A DNA stretch of 64,000 nt from DATAPE01 sp034667545 (lineage in GTDB: Bacteria > Actinomycetota > CADDZG01 > WHSQ01), in contig JAXDJR010000073.1 of assembly GCA_034667545.1 (NCBI GenBank), positions 22,250 through 86,249 of the forward strand, read 5' to 3'. Positions 58,357-64,000 of the stretch are shown here, piece by piece; position 1 is the first letter of the stretch, and every line of letters starts with the position of its first letter. The notes under the pieces were generated by a model, which worked only from the letters and a program-made list of their open reading frames with translations, was not told where the DNA came from and searched no databases. The position numbers and the translations under genes were made by a program.

Positions 58357-59532
58357 TTAGAGGGTCCGCTCGTACTGCATAACTGCGTTGATCTGGTCGT
58401 CGGAGAGAGGGTTGGGCGGCACCGGGATGCCCTGGGCGGGCGACTCACCCCACGGCGGCATGAACGCGAATCGACGTCCGTTCACGATGGTGAAGAAATG
58501 CTGGCTCGTGGACAAATGGCGAACATCGCCGTGCCACAGCGCCATGCCCTGGTACCACACCGGTCCCTTCGCCAGCGGAACTCCAGGTACGCCCGTGCCC
58601 GGCAGCGGCACCAGCTTCGTGTCCTGCTTGCCCTGCCCCTGGGGGCCGTGACAGACCGCGCAGCGAGCCATGAAGATGCCCTTGCCGCAATCCATCACCT
58701 GCGGAGAGACCTTGGGCTGCTTGGGCCGGCCCTCACCCAACGGACCCGTGGAGGCGACGGGCTTCGGCTTCTGGCCCTTGTTGCTTCCGCTCGATGGTGA
58801 CGGTGATGGCGTCAGGGAGGTCTTCGGGAGGTTGTTGCAACTCGAAGGGAGGGGTTGGGCGGCCCCCGGTTGGTTGCCCGGCAAGGAGTGAAGGTAGGCG
58901 ATGACGTCGTCGATCATCATCTCGGTCATCGGGCCCCCGTACTGCACGCCCCAGGTGGGCATATCCGTGCCCGGCCGGCCCTGCTCGATGGTGAACCTCA
59001 CCGTGTCCTCGTCCCACCGTTGAAAGACGTTGTTGAGGGGTGGGACCGTATAGACGACCTTGGTTCCCGTTACCGGGTCGGTGAAGACGTTCTGGCCACC
59101 GGAGGCGTCACCGCCGTGGCAGTTCGCGCAGCCCATCCCGAGCGACAAGCTCTTCTCGACCTTCTTGAATTGAAGGGGATCGGCATTGGGAGGAAGCAGG
59201 CCGGGCGGCTGGAAGATGATCTTCCCTCGGGCTATCGAAGCGTCCGTCATCTTGTTTTGGTAGGCGGTTTGCCGCTGCGTCTCAGGGAGCCAGTAGGCGG
59301 GGATGAATATCGCCAGCCCAAGAGTCACGATGAAGCCCCACGTCAGGATGCGTTCGAGGCGCTTGCCCTCGAGGACCTCATCAGGTTGCCCCGGGCGTAG
59401 CGCCTTGGGGATGCCGATCCTCGGACGAGGCGGACGTCCCGGCTGCCCGCGCCGCACGATGAACAACCCCCAGAGCAACGCCGTGGGCACGAAGACGACG
59501 AGAGCAACAAGTAGGACATCGCCGGTACTCAA
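58357..59532 (-). CDS. Membrane-anchored diheme cytochrome c
   Basis: The 391-residue protein has an N-terminal membrane segment (VLLVALVVFVPTALLWGLFIV) and a further one near residues 70-85 (WGFIVTLGLAIFIPAYWLP). Two class I cytochrome domains follow, with heme sites CANCHGG and CAVCHGP. Likely axial Met residues are in TDMPTWGVQ and FAFMPPWG. A Pro/Ser/Lys-rich linker (PSPSPSSGSNKGQKPKP) joins the domains. It resembles the cytochrome c subunit of an actinobacterial-type bc complex that hands electrons directly to an oxidase. It lies 16 bases after the Rieske gene. Confidence 0.85.
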   Translation of the reverse strand: MSTGDVLLVALVVFVPTALLWGLFIVRRGQPGRPPRPRIGIPKALRPGQPDEVLEGKRLERILTWGFIVTLGLAIFIPAYWLPETQRQTAYQNKMTDASIARGKIIFQPPGLLPPNADPLQFKKVEKSLSLGMGCANCHGGDASGGQNVFTDPVTGTKVVYTVPPLNNVFQRWDEDTVRFTIEQGRPGTDMPTWGVQYGGPMTEMMIDDVIAYLHSLPGNQPGAAQPLPSSCNNLPKTSLTPSPSPSSGSNKGQKPKPVASTGPLGEGRPKQPKVSPQVMDCGKGIFMARCAVCHGPQGQGKQDTKLVPLPGTGVPGVPLAKGPVWYQGMALWHGDVRHLSTSQHFFTIVNGRRFAFMPPWGESPAQGIPVPPNPLSDDQINAVMQYERTL

Positions 59533-59548
59533 CGCTGCGCGTACCCCA

Positions 59549-60361
59549 TCAAGTCGGGATGCAGAAGGGGCCGTTGGGCTGGTTGAACTGCGGCCAGCTT
59601 GCGGTGCCTCGGGGCGGTCCTGTCTGCAGGTTTCCGGTGTCTACGACTATCTTGCCGCCGCTGACCGAGATCGGGAAGCGGTCGAGCCCCCGGGGGGCCG
59701 GGCCTGCGAAGTACTCACCCGCCAAGGTGTACTTGGACCCGTGGCAGGGACACTCGAACAACGTAGAGGTGCTGCACCATGGCGGTGAGCAACCGAGATG
59801 CACGCACTTCCGGTACAGAGCTTGCATCTTGTACTGCTTGGCTTTGGTGGCGAGGTACACGGGCGCGCTGCCGTCCCCTCCGTAGTAAACGAGGTAGAAG
59901 CGGCCCTCGGCCACGTACTGCGGGGCGTAGTTCGCATTGGGTCCGATCTGCGACAGGATGTCGTTGTAGTTGCCTGCCGTGATCTTCGTCCCGAAACCGC
60001 CGGTGAGCTTCGGCCACAGGAACGACAAGGTCGAGAGGCCGAAGAAACCCAGGAAGCCCAGAAACGACATCGTCCAGGCCCGGTTCAGGAACTGCCTGCG
60101 AGTAACCGCAAGCTGATCGGTGGTCAGGGGTTTGCGCCGTGCCGGTGGAACCGTCTCCACCGTCACTTTCGGCGGATCGGCCGGTTCTTGGGCGGACGCT
60201 GAAGTTGCTCCGGCCGCTTGGGGCTCGGTGGGCGCTTCCGCAGGAGTTGCCGTTGCGAGAGCCGCCTTGCGCTGGCGACGGATGATCGTGTTGGCCATGA
60301 ACAGGCCCCAGAGTGCAACGCTGAGGGCGACGACGATAAGGGCGATCGTTCCGGCGTTCAT
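59549..60361 (-). CDS. Rieske Fe-S subunit of the quinol:cytochrome c reductase
   Basis: The 270-residue protein has an N-terminal membrane segment (GTIALIVVALSVALWGLFMANTII), an Ala/Pro-rich linker, a second hydrophobic segment (FLGFLGFFGLSTLSFLW) and the Rieske domain. The 2Fe-2S ligands are CVHLGCSP and CPCHGSKYT, with a disulphide Cys pair implied by the extra Cys residues. It passes electrons from quinol to the cytochrome c. The two-segment N-terminus is like actinobacterial QcrA, whereas the partner cytochrome b is split. Confidence 0.9.
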   Translation of the reverse strand: MNAGTIALIVVALSVALWGLFMANTIIRRQRKAALATATPAEAPTEPQAAGATSASAQEPADPPKVTVETVPPARRKPLTTDQLAVTRRQFLNRAWTMSFLGFLGFFGLSTLSFLWPKLTGGFGTKITAGNYNDILSQIGPNANYAPQYVAEGRFYLVYYGGDGSAPVYLATKAKQYKMQALYRKCVHLGCSPPWCSTSTLFECPCHGSKYTLAGEYFAGPAPRGLDRFPISVSGGKIVVDTGNLQTGPPRGTASWPQFNQPNGPFCIPT

Positions 60362-60403
60362 CGGGACCGCTTTTTGGGCGCGCGCGTACGCACGGATCCG
60401 AGG

Positions 60404-61279
60404 TCAGAGTTCAAAGAAGATCCCGCCTTTCCAAGGGAACACAAAGTTGAATCCCGGCCCCCGGAAGAACATCCCCAAGATGACGAGGATCGAGAAGCTG
60501 AGAACGAAGAAGGAGAAGAGCACGATGGCCAGCTTGCGGTCGTCCGGTCGCGTTGAGGGGTTGCGGTCCACGAAAGGGGCCGCCATCAAACCGATGATGA
60601 TGACCGTAGGGATCGTCACGCCGGCGACCTGCGGGTGGAAGTAACGGAGCAATTCCTGCAGACCCAGGAAGTACCAGGGGGCCTTGGAGGGGTTCGGCGT
60701 CTGATTGAAGTTCGCAAGCTCTCTCAGCGGAGCGTCAACGGTGGCAGAGAAGATCGTCAGGAAGAGCAGCACTACCAAGAGCGAGATCAACTCCGCCGCC
60801 ATGAGGTGCGGCCACACGTTGACCCGGTCCATCGGCTGCCGTTCGACCTTCTGGATCGATTCCGGCTTGACGACCGCGAGCAGCCGCTGGACGCGTTCCG
60901 GCACCTCCGGCTGGCCGTTGCCCACCGCTTTCTTGGCAGCGGGCGGCCGGGTGGCAGTCGCAACCGCCGCAGGGCGGGCGGCAGCGGGGGCTGCGGGCCG
61001 AGCCGCCGCTGACGTCGCCGCCACGACCCCAGCGGGTTGGGCTTCCGCCGGAGCATCCGCGCCCGGGGTTGCAGTCGGTGCTGCCGCAGGGCCGGCCGCC
61101 GGAGCAGCTTCAGTTCCACCGCGGGAGGCCGTGGCAGGGTCGGGCTTGTTCGGGGTGGCCGAGCCGCGTTGCGCTCGGACCCGTGCAGCTTTTGCGCGCG
61201 CCTGGGCTACCGCCGGCGAAGAGCCCTTGGCGGTCTCTTCAGCCAGTACCTGGTCGTATACCTCGTCTGGTGTCGGCAT
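60404..61279 (-). CDS. Cytochrome b C-terminal subunit (subunit IV-like) with Ala/Pro-rich extension
   Basis: The 291-residue protein has an unusual N-terminal tail of about 120 residues rich in Ala, Pro and Thr, predicted disordered. The membrane part follows, with three segments: HLMAAELISLLVVLLFLTIFSA, VAGVTIPTVIIIGLMAAPFVD and LAIVLFSFFVLSFSILVILGM. The quinone-site loop reads NPSKAPWYFLGLQELLRYFHP, so the PEWY motif is APWY. It is separated from the N-terminal cytochrome b by 15 bases, and the pair corresponds to b6 and subunit IV of b6f-type complexes. Confidence 0.85.
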   Translation of the reverse strand: MPTPDEVYDQVLAEETAKGSSPAVAQARAKAARVRAQRGSATPNKPDPATASRGGTEAAPAAGPAAAPTATPGADAPAEAQPAGVVAATSAAARPAAPAAARPAAVATATRPPAAKKAVGNGQPEVPERVQRLLAVVKPESIQKVERQPMDRVNVWPHLMAAELISLLVVLLFLTIFSATVDAPLRELANFNQTPNPSKAPWYFLGLQELLRYFHPQVAGVTIPTVIIIGLMAAPFVDRNPSTRPDDRKLAIVLFSFFVLSFSILVILGMFFRGPGFNFVFPWKGGIFFEL

Positions 61280-61294
61280 CGTTGCGATCTCGGC

Positions 61295-62068
61295 CTACAT
61301 GGGGCCCGAGATTCCACCATCCTTCCTGACACGCCAGAAGTGCACCGAGATGAATATGACGAGGATGAACGGTAAGAACAAGACATGGAGGGTGTACCAC
61401 CGGAGAAGCGTCTCCGGACCGATGATCGGCCCTCCTAGTAAGGCGAATTGGACCTGGTTCCCGATCACGGGTGAGTTCTGCATCATGTTCGTTCCGACCG
61501 TGATCGCCCACACTGCCAGCTGGTCCCACGGCAGCAGGTAGCCGGTAAAGGCCAGCAACAGCGTCAGCAGGAACAACACCACACCGACGATCCAGTTGAA
61601 CTCGCGGGGCGGCTTGTAGGCACCCGTGTAGAAGACGCGGGCCATGTGGAGGAACACGGTGATGACCATCAAGTGCGCTCCCCACCGGTGCAGGTTGCGC
61701 ACGAGCAATCCGAACGACACCTGCGTCTGAAGGCGCTGCATGTCGCTGTAGACGAAATCGACCGACGGGCGGTAGAAAAACATGAGATATATGCCGGTGA
61801 TCGTCAGCAGGATGAACAGAAAGAAGGAAAGCCCACCCAAGCACAGGGTGTAAGAGAGCTTGATCCCATGACGCTTCACCTTCACGGGGTGCAGGTGGTA
61901 GAGCAACGAGTTCATGACAACGTAAGCGCGGTTTCGCGGCGAGTCCGCGTAGCCCCGCCGGAAGATCGACCCGGGCCGGAAGATCGACCGCCACACTTGG
62001 CTGTTGTGTAGCTGGTCGACGCGTTCAGAGAGCTTCTCTCGTGGATTCCAACCTGCGGTTTTCGCCAA
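61295..62068 (-). CDS. b6-type cytochrome b, N-terminal subunit
   Basis: The 257-residue protein has four core membrane segments and two pairs of heme-ligand His: H127 with H141 (LHRWGAHLMVITVFLH) and H228 with H243 (LHVLFLPFILVIFISVH). A Cys at residue 76 in YTLCLGGLSFF aligns with the b6 and Bacillus QcrB Cys that binds an extra heme (ci/cn) through a single thioether. The ending RVRKDGGISGP is the b6 type. These features place it with b6f and Firmicutes bc complexes, not with the fused QcrB of Mycobacterium. It catalyses quinol oxidation in the membrane. Confidence 0.9.
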   Translation of the reverse strand: MAKTAGWNPREKLSERVDQLHNSQVWRSIFRPGSIFRRGYADSPRNRAYVVMNSLLYHLHPVKVKRHGIKLSYTLCLGGLSFFLFILLTITGIYLMFFYRPSVDFVYSDMQRLQTQVSFGLLVRNLHRWGAHLMVITVFLHMARVFYTGAYKPPREFNWIVGVVLFLLTLLLAFTGYLLPWDQLAVWAITVGTNMMQNSPVIGNQVQFALLGGPIIGPETLLRWYTLHVLFLPFILVIFISVHFWRVRKDGGISGPM

Positions 62069-62086
62069 GGTGTACCCGTTACCTTC

Positions 62087-62506
62087 CTAGGAAGCCTTCT
62101 GAGCCGCGGGAACGCTACCCAAAGCCCGGCCCCCGCGCTTCTTGCCGCCTGCAACCTCGCTCTGGACGAGGGCTCCCGTCGGGCACCGCTCGACGCACAG
62201 GTTGCACCTGGTGCACGCGTTGTCGTCGATCAGGAAAAGGATGTCGTTTGGTCCCATCTGGCGAGCCAACTCAACGTTGCCCGACTGTTCGACGGCAGTT
62301 GGATCCACCATGAAGATGCAGTACCACGGACAGATATCTACGCAGCCCTCGCACAGGATGCACTGCTCGGGGATGAAGTCGATGAACCGCTTCGGCTTGA
62401 CCGCAGTCTTCAGCCAGTCCGAGTCCACCATCTCCATCTCGTAGTCGGCCCGGAAGATGGGCTTCTCGATGATCTCCATGTTCTTCGGTTCGGGCGTCTG
62501 GGGCAT
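62087..62506 (-). CDS. 2[4Fe-4S] ferredoxin in the cytochrome operon
   Basis: The 139-residue protein has two classical cluster motifs: CILCEGCVDICPWYC at about residue 49 and CTRCNLCVERCP at about residue 96, with a 40-residue insert between them. An N-terminal extension of 45 residues and a basic C-terminus (GGKKRGGRA) flank them. AGAGGA precedes the ATG. Ferredoxins of this kind are not normal parts of bc complexes; its position, 18 bases before cytochrome b, suggests an electron input or branch, or a cluster-bearing subunit on the cytoplasmic side. No membrane segment is present. Confidence 0.88.
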   Translation of the reverse strand: MPQTPEPKNMEIIEKPIFRADYEMEMVDSDWLKTAVKPKRFIDFIPEQCILCEGCVDICPWYCIFMVDPTAVEQSGNVELARQMGPNDILFLIDDNACTRCNLCVERCPTGALVQSEVAGGKKRGGRALGSVPAAQKAS

Positions 62507-62518
62507 CCTTAAGTCCTC

Positions 62519-62932
62519 TTATTTCCCTGGCATGTAGCCCTTGACCACGTCCTGGACGCCTTTGGTCCCGGTCCGCTTCCGCTTGCTCTCTTGCCATTTG
62601 TAAGCGATCACCAACATGAGGACCAAAAAGCCCATCTGCAGGGTGTTGGCGACGATATCCCGCAGGATGTCGATCTGGCGGGGGTTGCATCCCAACGACG
62701 CGGCCTGTCCGGACCCCAGCGCTGCGCACGTCCTTCCGAAGCCGGGAAAGCTCTTCGTGAAGTTGATCAGAGCGGTTACGTCGGTGTCGGCTTTGTAGAT
62801 GATCCACGACGGTAGCTGGCCCAGAAGGAGAATGACCACGACCCAGATCAACGTTCCGTAGATGAGCGCGCGCGTCCACGTCATAGGGGCATCCATGAAT
62901 CGATAGAAGCGGTCTTTAGCGCGCACGGCCAT
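62519..62932 (-). CDS. Two-TM membrane protein heading the cytochrome operon
   Basis: The 137-residue protein has two membrane segments (ALIYGTLIWVVVILLLGQLPSWIIY and TLQMGFLVLMLVIAYKW) around an extracytoplasmic loop of about 60 residues that carries two Cys (RTCAALG and LGCNP), possibly a disulphide. Its C-terminus is basic (ESKRKRTGTKG). It starts the operon that continues through ferredoxin, cytochrome b, Rieske and cytochrome c. No family was recognised. It could be a small subunit that docks the ferredoxin. Confidence 0.6.
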   Translation of the reverse strand: MAVRAKDRFYRFMDAPMTWTRALIYGTLIWVVVILLLGQLPSWIIYKADTDVTALINFTKSFPGFGRTCAALGSGQAASLGCNPRQIDILRDIVANTLQMGFLVLMLVIAYKWQESKRKRTGTKGVQDVVKGYMPGK

Positions 62933-63052
62933 GGAAGCGGAATCCTAACGCTCGATACGCTGCTGTCGCGGAAGAAAGCGGTTCAGAGATTGTGCGCTTG
63001 AGCAGGAGCTTTGATCGTCTGACATCCAAGATCGAGGACGCTGGCCGTGCCG

Positions 63053-63193
63053 TCACGTGGTGTCTTCACCAGCCGTGATCTCAGCGACGCGTGCTTCTAG
63101 TTTCCGCTGCCGCAGGCTCAAGCTCACAAGGTAGGCACCGATGGCCGCCCACACGATCATCACTGCAACAAAGAGCCACGCGAGGTTGCTCAC
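63053..63193 (-). CDS. ccmD: CcmD-like small heme-exporter subunit
   Basis: The 46-residue protein starts at GTG overlapping the ccmC stop (GTGA). It has one membrane segment (LAWLFVAVMIVWAAIGAYLVSL) followed by a charged helix (RQRKLEARVAEI), the typical CcmD form. CcmD holds the heme-loaded chaperone with CcmC in the cytochrome c maturation pathway. The size, overlap and topology support the call; sequence conservation in CcmD is always weak. Confidence 0.8.
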   Translation of the reverse strand: MSNLAWLFVAVMIVWAAIGAYLVSLSLRQRKLEARVAEITAGEDTT

Positions 63194-63993
63194 GTGACCG
63201 CGACCTCGCGGGGGGCAGCGGCGGTTGCCCGCGGTCTACCGGTGACGGCTTCCAGCTCGAGATCTTCGACGCTGGCGGCCAATCGTCCGAGGCGGGTCCG
63301 GATCGCCAAGAGCCACACGAACAGAAGAGTGAAAGCGGCCAGGGAGGTAAAGAAGGCGGCCAGCTCTGGCCCGCCCAGACCCGAGTTCGCCACCGGATTT
63401 GCAGGGGTCGGGCCCGTCGGGTGCAGGGTCCTCCACCAGTAAACCGAGAAGTGAACTATCGGGATATTGACGAGACCCACAATGCCTATGACGGCTGCCA
63501 GGCGTCCTCCCCGGCGGGGATCGACTGTGAGGTTGCGGACGAAGAGGTAACCCACGTACGTAAGCCATGTCACCAATGTCGACGTCAGGCGGGCGTCCCA
63601 CTGCCACCACGTCCCCCACACGGGATGGGCCCAGATCGGACCGGTGATCAGGACCAAGCCCAAGAAGATCACCCCGATCTCCGCCGAGGAGTGAGCCAGG
63701 ATGTCCCAGCGACGGTCGTTGGTGCGGAGGTAGGCGATCGAGGCGAGGAACACGATGGCGAAGGCGAGGTAAGCCACCCAGGCCGCCGGGACGTGGAAGT
63801 AGAAGATGCGCTGCAACTGGCCGCCCATGGTCGCCTGAGCGGTTCGGGCTACAAAGAATATGAGCACTACCGAGAGCGCCACCGCAGTCCACGCCGCGGC
63901 TCCCAGCCACATCAAGCGGCCGTTCCTAGCAGTCATATCCACGATGGCCAGCCTACTTGTGTTGGTGGTGCTAACTGAACTCGCACCGCTCAT
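63190..63993 (-). CDS. ccmC: CcmC-type heme handling/export protein
   Basis: The protein (267 residues from the ATG at 63993) has six membrane segments and the heme-binding Trp-rich loop GTWWQWDARLTSTLV between segments 3 and 4. His residues that would hold heme are in FYFHVPAAW and IVHFSVYWW. CcmC passes heme to CcmE outside the membrane. The start is uncertain because the first ATG is close to the window edge; an in-frame ATG at 63936 precedes TARNGRLMW. Other ccm genes may lie just outside the window. Confidence 0.9.
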   Translation of the reverse strand: MSGASSVSTTNTSRLAIVDMTARNGRLMWLGAAAWTAVALSVVLIFFVARTAQATMGGQLQRIFYFHVPAAWVAYLAFAIVFLASIAYLRTNDRRWDILAHSSAEIGVIFLGLVLITGPIWAHPVWGTWWQWDARLTSTLVTWLTYVGYLFVRNLTVDPRRGGRLAAVIGIVGLVNIPIVHFSVYWWRTLHPTGPTPANPVANSGLGGPELAAFFTSLAAFTLLFVWLLAIRTRLGRLAASVEDLELEAVTGRPRATAAAPREVAVT

Positions 63994-64000
63994 AGCTAGC

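Noticed and set aside
62990..63005. Rex operator upstream of the cytochrome operon
   Set aside because: TTGTGCGC gives only one weak arm; the second arm (TCACAA) is missing.
63101..63978. Long rightward open frame opposite ccmC/ccmD
   Set aside because: CcmC motifs on the minus strand are complete, and the rightward frame lacks hydrophobic or catalytic patterns.

Overview
The window comes from a GC-rich chromosome that reads as a member of the Actinomycetota. The evidence is gene content: an orphan GlnR-type regulator with GlnR half-site arrays, a GlnE plus two glutamine synthetases, a Rex-hemA-hemC-hemD operon, an RsiG-type c-di-GMP anti-sigma factor, a MarP-type membrane protease, a MshA-like glycosyltransferase and a 33-residue bS22 ribosomal protein. 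Many genes start 5-8 bases after a TAnnnT -10 box, as leaderless actinobacterial genes do. The split b6-type cytochrome b and the 572-residue NAD synthetase do not look like Streptomyces or Mycobacterium, so a deeper-branching class is likely. I cannot name it from the sequence. No prophage, insertion sequence, CRISPR array or rRNA was seen.

Layout. Bases 1-5.5 kb hold the end of a MurJ flippase, an O-antigen-polymerase-like membrane protein, a GT4 glycosyltransferase and a DHA2 drug exporter. Bases 5.5-15.2 kb are accessory genes: a DUF4242 protein, a PLP decarboxylase, a quinone-oxidoreductase-like enzyme, two paralogous secreted lysozyme-like proteins flanking a methyltransferase, an acetyltransferase, a cupin, a secreted phosphoesterase and a VOC protein. 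A tRNA-Lys follows. Bases 15.4-24.6 kb form a nitrogen cluster: glnR, nadE, a non-adenylylatable glutamine synthetase, an NlpC/P60 peptidase, glnE and adenylylatable glnA. GlnR-type operators lie before both synthetases.

Bases 24.7-35 kb carry a lipid kinase, regulators, Mrp, a cobalamin adenosyltransferase, a Nudix hydrolase, a DtxR/MntR-type regulator, a BKACE enzyme, RsiG and a FemAB-like/MshA-like pair. Bases 36-45 kb hold proline dehydrogenase and an aldehyde dehydrogenase (divergent), an AcuC deacetylase, MarP, a phosphatase-like protein, an M20 peptidase, bS22 and a SAM hydrolase. Bases 45-49 kb run leftward: an AKR, an ABC-F protein, a TIM-barrel isomerase and a Crp/Fnr regulator.

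Bases 49.9-64 kb are devoted to heme and respiration. Rightward are tlpA-like, ccdA, then rex-hemA-hemC-hemD-hemB-hemL behind a perfect Rex operator. Leftward are ccmC-ccmD and an eight-gene operon for a b6-type quinol:cytochrome c reductase (Rieske, split cytochrome b, diheme cytochrome c) that also encodes a 2[4Fe-4S] ferredoxin and three uncharacterised membrane proteins. Heme synthesis, heme export, thiol reduction and a heme-rich complex are therefore side by side, with redox control through Rex.

The most noteworthy signals are the matched GlnR operators, the RsiG protein with two exact c-di-GMP motifs, the lysozyme-like secreted paralogues, the ferredoxin-containing cytochrome operon, a possible leader peptide before proline dehydrogenase, and two structured intergenic regions that may be non-coding RNAs.
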